From positions 3,479,501 to 3,543,500 of the forward strand of contig NZ_CP152407.1 in the NCBI RefSeq assembly GCF_038958875.1: a stretch of DNA of 64,000 nucleotides, in the 5' to 3' direction. A program made the position numbers and the translations under genes. This DNA comes from Acidovorax sp. FHTAMBA (GTDB lineage: Bacteria; Pseudomonadota; Gammaproteobacteria; Burkholderiales; Burkholderiaceae_C). Position 1 is the first letter of the stretch. Every line of letters starts with the position of its first letter. Below are positions 34,375 through 43,490 of the stretch, in pieces. The notes under the pieces were generated by a model. That model was not told where the DNA came from. It saw only the letters and a list, made by a program, of their open reading frames with translations, and searched no databases.

Positions 34375-34671
34375 ATGAACACGCCCCAAACTCCATCTGC
34401 TACCGTGGATCTGCGCAGCGTCGCGCCGCACAACGGCCATTCGCTGGTGTTCACCACGTTCAAAGCCCTGCCACCCGGCGCGGCGCTGGAAATCATCAAC
34501 GACCACAACCCGCTGCCGCTGCGCGGTCAGTTCGACAGCGGTCTTTTCGGCGCCTTCAGCTGGACCGCGCTAGAGAATGGGCCGGAGCAATGGCGCGTGG
34601 AGATCGTCAAACCCGCAGACAGCAAGCCCGTGCACGGGGTGGACTCCTGCTGCGGCGCCTGCGGCGGCTGA
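34375..34671 (+). CDS. DUF2249 protein, second copy
   Basis: 98 residues. TTFKALPPGAALEIINDHNPLPLRGQF matches DUF2249 and the copy at 32102. Unlike that copy it ends with a Cys/Gly-rich tail SCCGACGG that could bind metal or a cluster. Between nnrS and fdxA in the same direction. Confidence 0.88.
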   Translation: MNTPQTPSATVDLRSVAPHNGHSLVFTTFKALPPGAALEIINDHNPLPLRGQFDSGLFGAFSWTALENGPEQWRVEIVKPADSKPVHGVDSCCGACGG

Positions 34672-34686
34672 CCGGGACGCATTGCC

Positions 34687-35010
34687 ATGACCTTCGTGGT
34701 CACCGAAGCCTGCATCCGTTGCAAGTACACCGACTGCGTGGACGTTTGCCCGGTGGACGCATTTTGCGAAGGGCCGAACTTTCTGGTGATCAACCCCGAC
34801 GAGTGCATCGACTGCGCAGTCTGCGTTCCCGAATGCCCGGTGGCGGCGATCTACGCCGAGGAAGACGTGCCGAAAGACCAGCGGGACTTCATCCCGCTCA
34901 ACGCCGAACTGGCGCGGACGTGGAAACCAATCACCCGCACCCAGCCCGCGCTGCCCGACGCAGACGCCTGGAGCAAGGTGCAGGACAAGCGCGACCGGCT
35001 CGAACGCTGA
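34687..35010 (+). CDS. fdxA: Ferredoxin FdxA (7Fe-8S type)
   Basis: 107 residues. N-terminal TFVVTEACIRCKYTDCVDVC and CIDCAVCVPECPVAAI supply ligands for one [3Fe-4S] and one [4Fe-4S] cluster, with the long C-terminal extension typical of FdxA. Electron carrier in the cytoplasm; placed 15 bp after the DUF2249 gene and convergent with sufT. Confidence 0.95.
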   Translation: MTFVVTEACIRCKYTDCVDVCPVDAFCEGPNFLVINPDECIDCAVCVPECPVAAIYAEEDVPKDQRDFIPLNAELARTWKPITRTQPALPDADAWSKVQDKRDRLER

Positions 35011-35032
35011 AACTTCAACCGCGCCGGGCCCT

Positions 35033-35581
35033 TTACAGCCCTAGCGACAACAATGCCCCTTCAGACATCCGGGACCGGTCCCAGGGTGGATCGAACACAA
35101 ACTCCAGATCCACCTGCGCCACGCGGGGCAATGCCAGCAGTTTCTCGTGGATCTCCTCCACCAGCAGGTCCCCCATGCCGCAGCCGGGCGCTGTCAGGGT
35201 CATCTCGATAGACACCCTGAAATCATCACTGCCCTCAAGCGGCAGCACCTCGCACACATAGACCAGGCCCAGCTCCACGATGTCCACTGGAATCTCGGGG
35301 TCGTAGCAGGTCTTGAGCGTTTGCCAGACCTGCGTCCGCACACCCTCTGCGTCTTTCGCCTGCGCCAGCACCGGAACCACCGGCACCGGCTTGCCGATGG
35401 CGTCGGCGTCCGCGCCGGCCAGGCGCATCAGCTGGCCCTCGACCAGCAAGGTGAACGATGCACCCAGCGCCTGTGTGATCTGCACCAGCGTACCGGCGGG
35501 CAGTTCTGCCGGGGTTCCGTCGGGCACGCAAGCCACCTCAACATCGCGGCGGACGATCACCCGCTCGCGCCGGGCGCTCAT
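35033..35581 (-). CDS. sufT: SufT (MIP18/DUF59) Fe-S assembly protein
   Basis: 182 residues. The C-terminal MIP18 domain (about 80-170) has TLKTCYDPEIPVDIVELGLV, TLTAPGCGMGDLLVEEIHE, and VEFVFDPPWDRSRMSEGA-like end. SufT aids maturation of Fe-S proteins, acting late in transfer. Start ATG 35581 overlaps the sufU stop by 4 bp. Last gene of sufBCDSUT. The N-terminal 75 residues are less conserved. Confidence 0.92.
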   Translation of the reverse strand: MSARRERVIVRRDVEVACVPDGTPAELPAGTLVQITQALGASFTLLVEGQLMRLAGADADAIGKPVPVVPVLAQAKDAEGVRTQVWQTLKTCYDPEIPVDIVELGLVYVCEVLPLEGSDDFRVSIEMTLTAPGCGMGDLLVEEIHEKLLALPRVAQVDLEFVFDPPWDRSRMSEGALLSLGL

Positions 35582-36051
35582 GGTGTGACCTCCAGCGCGG
35601 AGCTGTCGCTCTTGACCTCGGCGGCCAGGGCATGCATCAGGGCATGCCAGCCCAGCAGGGCGCACTTGATGCGGCCGGGGTAGTGGCGTACGCCCGCCAG
35701 GCTGACCAGCTTGCCCAGGTGGGCTTCTTCGGCGGGCATCTGGCCAGTCAGCACAGCCCGAAAACGCGCCTGCAGGGCCTGTGCCCATGCCACCTCCTGC
35801 CCCAGCACCGCGTCGGTCATCATGGAGGCCGATGCGATGCAGATCGCGCAGCCTTGGCCGTGGAATCGGATGTCGCTCACCCGCCCGTCCCCCACCACCA
35901 GGTCCACCTCCAGGTCGTCCCCACATTGCGGGTTGTGGCCACGCGCCTGGTGGGTCGGCGCGGCCAGCGCGCCGAAATGGCGCGGCGCGCGTTTGTGGTC
36001 CATCACCACCTCCTGATAGAGGTCGAGTTCGGCGGCAGTTTCTGACGTCAT
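35578..36051 (-). CDS. sufU: SufU-type Fe-S/sulfur-transfer protein
   Basis: 157 residues of the SufU/IscU family. Key residues NPQCGDDLEVDL (Cys and Asp), HGQGCAICIASASM, and GRIKCALLGWHAL, with the extra stretch between the second and third Cys that separates SufU from IscU. In Bacillus SufU is a zinc-dependent sulfurtransferase that accepts sulfur from SufS. Overlaps both neighbours by 4 bp. Its presence replaces SufE here. Confidence 0.93.
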   Translation of the reverse strand: MTSETAAELDLYQEVVMDHKRAPRHFGALAAPTHQARGHNPQCGDDLEVDLVVGDGRVSDIRFHGQGCAICIASASMMTDAVLGQEVAWAQALQARFRAVLTGQMPAEEAHLGKLVSLAGVRHYPGRIKCALLGWHALMHALAAEVKSDSSALEVTP

Positions 36052-37304
36052 TGCAGTACCTTGAGGGCATGTGCCACGCCGGCGAGCAGGCGCTCCACCT
36101 CGGCGTGCGTGTTGTAGAGCGCAAACGAAGCGCGCGTGGTGGGCCCCAGGCCCAGGTGTTCGAGCAGCGGTTGGGCACAGTGGTGGCCGGTGCGCACCGC
36201 GATGCCGCGCTGGTCCAGCAGGGTGCCGATGTCGTGCGGGTGCACGCCCTCGGCCACAAACGAGACGATGGCCGATGCGCGGCTGTGCGCCGCCAGCACC
36301 GTGACGCCGGGCATCGCGGCCAGGCCCTCCACGGCGTGTTCGCGCAGGGCGCTCAGTTGGGCATGGATGCGGCCACGCCCGATCTGCTCAATGAAGCCCG
36401 CCGCAGCGGCCATGCCGATCGCGCCAGCCACATGGGGGGTGCCGCCTTCCAGCCGCGCGGGCAATTCGGCAAAGCTGGCTTCTGTGGCGCTGACCCAGGC
36501 CACCATGTCACCGCCGTAGCGCAAAGGCTCCAGGCGTTCCAGCGCAGCACGCCGGCCCACCAGTGCGCCGGTGCCCATGGGGCCATACATCTTGTGGCCC
36601 GAGAAGGCCATGAAGTCGCAGGCCAGCGCAGACAGGTCGGGCGCACCGTGGGCCATGGCCTGTGCCGCGTCGAGCACGGTCAACGCACCCGCGTCGGCGG
36701 CCAGCTGGAGCAAGTCTTCATAGGGCGGTCGCTCGCCGGTGGCATTGGCACAGGCGGTGAGCGCCAGCACGCGGGTGCGGGCATTGAGCAGGGGGCGCAG
36801 GTCAGCGGCGTGCAGACGCCCTTCGCCGTCGGGCCGCAGCACGCGCAGCACGGCCCCGGTGCGCCGCGCAGCCTGCTGCCAGGGCACGAGGTTGGCATGG
36901 TGTTCCAGGCCGCTCACCACGATCTCGTCTCCGGCGCGCAGCCATGCGGACCGAATGCCGTTGGTGGAGAGCCCATGGGCCACCATGTTGAGCGCATCAG
37001 TAGTGCCCGAGGTGAACACCAGTTCGTGGTCTGCGCCCGCGCCGACAAAGCGCTTGAGCGTGCTGCGCGCGTGCTCGAACGCGTCGGTGGCGCGGTGGCT
37101 GAGCGCGTGCACGCCCCGGTGGATGTTCGCCCGGTCATGCTGCTCGAAGGCACGCATCGCATCCTGCACAGGCAGGGCCATCTGGGTCGTGGCGGCGTTG
37201 TCGAGGTAAGCCAGCTCCGCACCGTGGATTCGCTGCGCGAGCACCGGGAACTGCGCACGCACCGCATCGGGCGCCAGCGGGTCGATCAAAAAGGCGTCAC
37301 CCAT
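36048..37304 (-). CDS. sufS: Cysteine desulfurase SufS
   Basis: 418-residue PLP enzyme, type II desulfurase, supplying sulfur for Fe-S assembly. YLDNAATTQMALPVQDAM, HHANLVPWQ, PLP Lys in MAFSGHKMYGPMGTG, active Cys in VRTGHHCAQPLLEHLG. ATG 37304 has a GAGGAGG ribosome binding site inside the end of sufD, overlapping by 8 bp. Confidence 0.96.
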   Translation of the reverse strand: MGDAFLIDPLAPDAVRAQFPVLAQRIHGAELAYLDNAATTQMALPVQDAMRAFEQHDRANIHRGVHALSHRATDAFEHARSTLKRFVGAGADHELVFTSGTTDALNMVAHGLSTNGIRSAWLRAGDEIVVSGLEHHANLVPWQQAARRTGAVLRVLRPDGEGRLHAADLRPLLNARTRVLALTACANATGERPPYEDLLQLAADAGALTVLDAAQAMAHGAPDLSALACDFMAFSGHKMYGPMGTGALVGRRAALERLEPLRYGGDMVAWVSATEASFAELPARLEGGTPHVAGAIGMAAAAGFIEQIGRGRIHAQLSALREHAVEGLAAMPGVTVLAAHSRASAIVSFVAEGVHPHDIGTLLDQRGIAVRTGHHCAQPLLEHLGLGPTTRASFALYNTHAEVERLLAGVAHALKVLQ

Positions 37305-38601
37305 GTTCTGCCTCCTCTTGGGCAATGGGGGCTGCAGGACCGCCGCCCAGGTGCTGAGCCACCGCTTGGCGCAGCAGGGCCGTGAGGTCCAGCGAGTCGA
37401 TCAACTGGGGATCGCCGAACGCCCGCGAGAGCAAGGCGCTGGCCATGCCTTCGATGATCAGCCCGCGCGCGCTGCGTTCGTCCAGGCCCCGCTGGCGCGC
37501 ATAGAACAGCGCGTCCTCGGGCAAGGCGCCCCAGGTGGCGCCGTGGGCGGCCTGCACCTGGTCGTGGTGGATTTCCAGGTGCGGGCGCAGCACCAGGCGG
37601 GGCTGGCCGCCAGTGGGCACGCCCGTCAGCCGCTGCCGCACCTCGGCATCGGCTGCGTGCGGGGCAATGCGGGTGTGGGCGTTGACCACCGCGCGCGCCG
37701 CGCCGCTGGCCAGCGCCAGTGTCTCGATGGTGCTGTGCGTGCGCTCGCCGGTGTGCAGCATGCGCACCTGTTGTTCGACGTTGGCGCTGGCCGCCAGGAG
37801 CAGGCCACCGCTGCGGGCCTGGGCGCGGTCGCCCTCCAACTCAACCTCCTGGCGTTGCAGGTGGTAGCGGCTGCCAGTGGCGAGCAGGCCCTGCTCGTAG
37901 CGCGCGCCCTGCCCCAGCTGCAGTTGCAGGTGGTGGGCGACCTGATCGTAGGGCCCGGGGCGCACGCTGCGCAGGTGCTGCAGCGTGGCGCCCGCGCCCA
38001 GGCGGATGTGGGCGTGCAGGTTCTGCACCACCGGCTGCTCACAGGCATGAGGTTCACGGTGATGGGTTTCCACCAGCACACAGTGCACGCCGTCCTGCAC
38101 GTCGATCACCAGCATCGGCGCCTCCACCGCGCTGCGCGGCTGGTGCTGCAGCTGTATCCACACGGTTTCGGCCGCACCGCGGTGGTGGGCCTGTTCACCG
38201 CCGATGTGCAGGCGCAAGCCGTGACGGCACAACGCGCGGTGCACCCAGGTGAACGGCGCGGCATCCTGCCGGGCCGTGTCGCCCGGGCGGCCTGCATTGT
38301 CCGTGCCGGTCGTCGGCCGCAGCCCGGCGAACAGTTCCTGGCGCTGGGCCGGGTCGGCGGCGTCCAGCCAGCGGGCATCCACGCGGCCTTGCGGCGTGTT
38401 GCCGATGGGGTGCAGGGCCCAGCCGGCGCCGCTGAGCGGGCGGGCGTCGCAGCGGGCGGTCACAGCCTCGGATGTCTCGCCCAGCCAGACGGCGGCCGGG
38501 GGTGGCGGCAGGTGGCGAAACGCGTCGGCGCTGCGGGGGATCCAGCCGGCGTCTTCCAAGCGGTGGCGGGCGGCCAGGATGTCGGCGCGTGCGGTGTCCA
38601 T
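37297..38601 (-). CDS. sufD: Fe-S cluster assembly scaffold subunit SufD
   Basis: 434 residues. Forms the SufBC2D scaffold complex. Right-handed beta-helix core; conserved C-terminal region RPHLEIHHDQVQAAHGATWG followed by ARQRGLDERSARGLIIEGMA. The N-terminal part is poorly conserved, as usual for SufD. Two bases separate it from the sufC stop. Confidence 0.94.
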   Translation of the reverse strand: MDTARADILAARHRLEDAGWIPRSADAFRHLPPPPAAVWLGETSEAVTARCDARPLSGAGWALHPIGNTPQGRVDARWLDAADPAQRQELFAGLRPTTGTDNAGRPGDTARQDAAPFTWVHRALCRHGLRLHIGGEQAHHRGAAETVWIQLQHQPRSAVEAPMLVIDVQDGVHCVLVETHHREPHACEQPVVQNLHAHIRLGAGATLQHLRSVRPGPYDQVAHHLQLQLGQGARYEQGLLATGSRYHLQRQEVELEGDRAQARSGGLLLAASANVEQQVRMLHTGERTHSTIETLALASGAARAVVNAHTRIAPHAADAEVRQRLTGVPTGGQPRLVLRPHLEIHHDQVQAAHGATWGALPEDALFYARQRGLDERSARGLIIEGMASALLSRAFGDPQLIDSLDLTALLRQAVAQHLGGGPAAPIAQEEAEHG

Positions 38602-38603
38602 GC

Positions 38604-39374
38604 TCAGGCCTCCAGCTCGTCGGCCGCGCGCACGAACCCGGTCCGCTCGATCTCGCGGGCCAGCTCCAGGCCGCCGGTCTCGGCGATGCAGCCCTGGTCG
38701 AGCCGCAGCACTGCGTCGGGCTGCAGCGATTCGATCAGGTGCAGGTAGTGCGACACCACCACGAAGGCCGTGCCCTGGGCACGCAGCGACTGCACCAGTT
38801 CCACCACCGCGCGGGTGCCATCGACGTCCATGCCGGAGTCGATCTCGTCGAGCAGCGCCAGGCGCGGGCGCAGCAGGGCCAGCTGCAGCAGTTCGTTGCG
38901 CTTGCGCTCGCCGCCCGAAAAGCCGTCGTTGACGGGGCGCGCCAGCATCGCCTCAGGCAGGCCCAGGCGGGTGGCCGTGGCCCGCGCATCGCCCAGGAAG
39001 TCGAAAGCGTCGAGCGGTGCCTCGCCACGCGCCTCGCGCACGGCATTGAGGGCCGTGCGGATGAACAGGTTGTTCTTCACGCCGGGGATCTCGGGCGGCG
39101 CCTGGAAGGAAACAAACAGCCCGGCACGGGCACGCGCCTCGGGGCTCAGGGCCAGCAGGTCCTGGCCGGCAAACCGGGCCTGGCCGCCCACCACGCTGTA
39201 GCGCGGATGCCCGGCCAGCGTCAGGCCCAGGGTGCTCTTGCCGCTGCCGTTGGCGCCCATGAGCACCACCAGCGCACCGGCCGGTACATCGAGCGAAATC
39301 GACTTCAGAACGTGGCGGCCGCCAACGTCAACGCGCAGATCGCGTACGTGCAACAGGGGTTCGGCATGGGTCAT
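38604..39374 (-). CDS. sufC: Fe-S assembly ATPase SufC
   Basis: 256-residue ABC-type ATPase of the SufBCD complex. Walker A LMGANGSGKSTLGLTL, signature FSGGERKRNELLQLALL, Walker B LALLDEIDSGMDVDG, H-loop VVSHYLHL. Third feature from the promoter side after sufB, with a 33-bp gap. Confidence 0.97.
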   Translation of the reverse strand: MTHAEPLLHVRDLRVDVGGRHVLKSISLDVPAGALVVLMGANGSGKSTLGLTLAGHPRYSVVGGQARFAGQDLLALSPEARARAGLFVSFQAPPEIPGVKNNLFIRTALNAVREARGEAPLDAFDFLGDARATATRLGLPEAMLARPVNDGFSGGERKRNELLQLALLRPRLALLDEIDSGMDVDGTRAVVELVQSLRAQGTAFVVVSHYLHLIESLQPDAVLRLDQGCIAETGGLELAREIERTGFVRAADELEA

Positions 39375-39407
39375 GGTGGGTCTCTCCTGGGAAATCGGGG
39401 GGTGGGC

Positions 39408-40862
<1,455 letters not shown>

Positions 40863-40927
40863 GGCGTCAATCCTTGAACGATGGGTGGCAGGCCCGACGC
40901 CACCGAACGGATTCAATGCCACGGACC

Positions 40928-40956
40928 TTAAAGATTCATTAATTATGCATCTTTAA
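40928..40956. promoter_or_regulatory. NsrR-type palindrome upstream of sufB
   Basis: A 29-bp near-perfect palindrome with two mismatched pairs. Core: AAGATTCAT, five bases, ATGCATCTT, matching the NsrR consensus layout (9-5-9) almost exactly. TTAAAG and CTTTAA extend the symmetry. It contains a possible -10 element (TAATTA on the minus strand), so occupancy would block sufB transcription. Confidence 0.85.
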
Positions 40957-41047
40957 ACCGCGCGCACAACCTTCGACTCTTGCCCGCTTGCCTTCCAGGG
41001 TCATTGGCACCCAGTCGCGGGGCCCTTCAGCCCCCTTCTGCGCCCGT

Positions 41048-41983
41048 CTATCCCTGAGCGCGCACGTTGCCGTGGGCGAGTGGCGCGTGAACCTCCATGA
41101 GTTCGACCACCCAGTCGATGAAAACGCGCAGCCGGGCGCTCATGTGGCGGTTGGGGGGAAAGGCCAGATACAGCGGCATCGGCTCGATGGACCAATCCTC
41201 CAGCAGCGGTACGAGCTCACCACTCGCCAGATGCGGCGCAGCCATGTAGTGCGGCAGCCAGAGCGCGCCCAGGCCTGCCACACCGGCTGCCAGATAGGCG
41301 TTGCCATCGTCCATCGCAATGGCGTACCGGCCCAGCACCTGCACACATTCGATCCCGCGCCGGAACGTGCAGGGCAGGATGCGGCCGCTTGCCGACCGCA
41401 GGAAGCCCACGATGTGGTGGGGCGCAGACTCCAGCGCACCGGGGTGGGACGGTTTTCCCACATCAGCGAGGTACGCAGGCGCTGCATACAGCCCGATGGC
41501 CAGGTCACCCACATGCCGCGCCGCCAGTGCGAGATCACCCGGGTCACCGCCGCGCACCACGCAATCGACGTTCTCATCGATCAGATCGACCATCCGGTCG
41601 CTCACGCCCATGTGCACCTGGATGTCGGGGTAGCGCGCATGAAAGGCAGCAAACGCTGGCGCCAGGATCATGCGTGCGAGCGGGCTGGGCACATCCACCC
41701 GCAAGCGGCCGCGCGGTGCGCTGGAAGCGCGGGTCACGCTGCTCTCGGCATCGTCCATGTCGGCCAGCAGGCGCACGACGCGCTCGTAATAGGCGGCGCC
41801 GTCGGCCGTCACGTTCACCCGGCGGGTGGTGCGGTTCAGCAGCTTGACGCGCAGGCGCGCTTCCAGTTGCTGCACCAGCTGGGTCACGGTGGTCTTGCTC
41901 ATGTGCAGCGTCTGCGCTGCCTGGGTGAAGCTGCGGGTCTCCACCACACGTGCAAACGCCAGCATGGCATCGAAACGGTCCAT
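41048..41983 (-). CDS. LysR-family regulator, divergent from a RidA gene
   Basis: 311 residues. HTH MDRFDAMLAFARVVETRSFT, QAAQTLHMSKTTVTQLVQQL; effector domain GRLRVDVPSPLARMILAPAF onward. It belongs to the large CrgA/AaeR-like subgroup of LysR proteins. It diverges from the RidA-like gene and most likely controls it. Effector unknown. ATG 41983 is the family start. Confidence 0.92.
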   Translation of the reverse strand: MDRFDAMLAFARVVETRSFTQAAQTLHMSKTTVTQLVQQLEARLRVKLLNRTTRRVNVTADGAAYYERVVRLLADMDDAESSVTRASSAPRGRLRVDVPSPLARMILAPAFAAFHARYPDIQVHMGVSDRMVDLIDENVDCVVRGGDPGDLALAARHVGDLAIGLYAAPAYLADVGKPSHPGALESAPHHIVGFLRSASGRILPCTFRRGIECVQVLGRYAIAMDDGNAYLAAGVAGLGALWLPHYMAAPHLASGELVPLLEDWSIEPMPLYLAFPPNRHMSARLRVFIDWVVELMEVHAPLAHGNVRAQG

Positions 41984-42049
41984 GGCGGTCCTGCGGATGG
42001 GTTCAATTGTTTGAATTATGCAAACAGTCTTGGCAAGACTTTCCTGTTT

Positions 42050-42065
42050 ATCCAAACGATTGGAT
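42050..42065. promoter_or_regulatory. Inverted repeat between LysR and RidA genes
   Basis: ATCCAA, four bases, TTGGAT: a perfect dyad in the 121-bp divergent region. A second dyad TTCAA/TTGAA lies at 42002-42015. Both are candidates for LysR-type binding; no closer evidence. Confidence 0.5.
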
Positions 42066-42104
42066 TTCCTACAGTGCCCTTCTCCAATCCAACAAAGGCA
42101 TGTG

Positions 42105-42497
42105 ATGACCCCACGCGATGTTGTTTTTCCTGCGGGCCCGCAGGCTCTCTACGAAAAGAACCACTACTCACCGGCCGTCCGGTCCAACGGCTTTCTCTTT
42201 GTGTCGGGCCAAGTCGGCAGCCGCGATGACGGCTCCCCCGAGCCGGAGCTGGAGGCCCAGGTGCGGCGCGCTTTCGACAACCTGAATGCCGTGCTGGCTG
42301 CTGCCGGCTGCACCTTCGATGACGTGGTCGATGTGACCGTGTTCGTGGTCGATCCGGAGAAGAACCTGGCCCGCATCTGGCAGGTGGTGCCTGAGTACTG
42401 GGGCAGCGCTCCGTACCCGGCACTGACCGGCATCGGCGTCACCTGGCTCTCGGGATTTCAGTTCGAAATCAAGGTGATCGCCAGGTTGCCGGGCTGA
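42105..42497 (+). CDS. Rid family (RidA-like) protein lacking the catalytic Arg
   Basis: 130 residues of the YjgF/YER057c/UK114 fold. FLFVSGQVGSRDDG and DDVVDVTVFVVD are typical. RidA proper needs an Arg in a P-x-R motif to hydrolyse enamines/imines; the equivalent stretch here is YPALTGIGVTWLSGF, with Leu in place of Arg. So imine deaminase activity is doubtful and another Rid subfamily function is likely. Divergent from a LysR gene that probably controls it. Confidence 0.88.
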   Translation: MTPRDVVFPAGPQALYEKNHYSPAVRSNGFLFVSGQVGSRDDGSPEPELEAQVRRAFDNLNAVLAAAGCTFDDVVDVTVFVVDPEKNLARIWQVVPEYWGSAPYPALTGIGVTWLSGFQFEIKVIARLPG

Positions 42498-42508
42498 GCC
42501 ACCCGGCC

Positions 42509-43408
42509 TTATGCAGGGCCCATCCACCCCTCCACCTGGCCCATCAGATGCCCGCGGAACACCTCGGCAATGGGTGACAGCTGCTTGCCCCTGGGCCAGA
42601 CCAGGTGCCATTGCGACCGGATGGGAAAGCCTTGCACGTTGAGCACGGCCAGGCCCTCGTGGTGCGCACCCAGCGCATGGCGCGAAACGATGGACACGCC
42701 CAGCTGCCCCTCCACCGACTCCTTGATCGCCTCGTTGCTGCCCAGCTCCAGCACCGCACCGGGGGCAAAGCCCAGCTGGCGCAGATGTGCGTCGGTGGCC
42801 ATGCGGGTGCCGGAGCCTCTTTCGCGCAGGATGAAGCGCTCTGCCTGCAGCTGGTCGAGCCTGATGCGCTTTTTGAGCGCCAGCGGATGCCCGGCGGGGG
42901 CGATGACCACGAGCGGGTTGGGCATGAGGATCTGGTCCTCCAGCGGCAGGTCGGCCGGGGGCATGGACATCACGTAAAGGTCGTCCAGGTTGCTGCGCAG
43001 CCGGTGGATGACGTGGTCGCGGTTGAGCACCTCCAGCGAAATGTCGATCTGCGGGTGCAGCTTGCAGAAGCTGCCCAGCAGGCGCGGCACAAAGTACTTG
43101 GCCGTGCTGACCACCGCCACCTTCAGGCGGCCGCTGGTGAGGCCCTTGGCTCCCGACACCCGCTGCTCGAACGCATCCCACTCGCCCGCAATCGCGCGCG
43201 CGGTGCGGGCCAGGGCCTGGCCGGCCTCGGTAAGGTGCACGCGGCGCGAGATGACTTCATACAGCGGCAGGCCCACGGCCTGCGTCACCTCGCGCAGCTG
43301 CATGGACGCGGTGGGCTGGGTGACGTGCATGACGCGGGCCGCCGCGCTGACACTGCCGGTTTCTGCCAGCGCCAGGAAAAGCCGCAACTGCCGGAAGGTG
43401 ATATTCAT
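42509..43408 (-). CDS. LysR-family regulator (CbbR/CysB-like), divergent from SbtA-like gene
   Basis: 299 residues. HTH FRQLRLFLALAETGSVSAAA, HVTQPTASMQLREVTQAVGL; effector domain LKVAVVSTAKYFVPRLLGSF typical of the CbbR/CmpR branch that controls carbon-fixation or bicarbonate genes. The divergent neighbour is an SbtA-type permease with a perfect 14-bp palindrome between. Control of that gene is inferred. Confidence 0.92.
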   Translation of the reverse strand: MNITFRQLRLFLALAETGSVSAAARVMHVTQPTASMQLREVTQAVGLPLYEVISRRVHLTEAGQALARTARAIAGEWDAFEQRVSGAKGLTSGRLKVAVVSTAKYFVPRLLGSFCKLHPQIDISLEVLNRDHVIHRLRSNLDDLYVMSMPPADLPLEDQILMPNPLVVIAPAGHPLALKKRIRLDQLQAERFILRERGSGTRMATDAHLRQLGFAPGAVLELGSNEAIKESVEGQLGVSIVSRHALGAHHEGLAVLNVQGFPIRSQWHLVWPRGKQLSPIAEVFRGHLMGQVEGWMGPA

Positions 43409-43414
43409 AGGTTT

Positions 43415-43428
43415 CTATCTATAGATAG
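43415..43428. promoter_or_regulatory. Perfect palindrome between LysR and SbtA-like genes
   Basis: CTATCTATAGATAG, a perfect 14-bp palindrome 6 bp from the LysR start codon and 62 bp upstream of the permease. Likely an autoregulatory operator. Confidence 0.65.
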
Positions 43429-43490
43429 CCGCGTTCGAATCGATTTTACTTTGCACCTTGCCCTGCCTACCATCGCTGCAAAAGGAGTGA

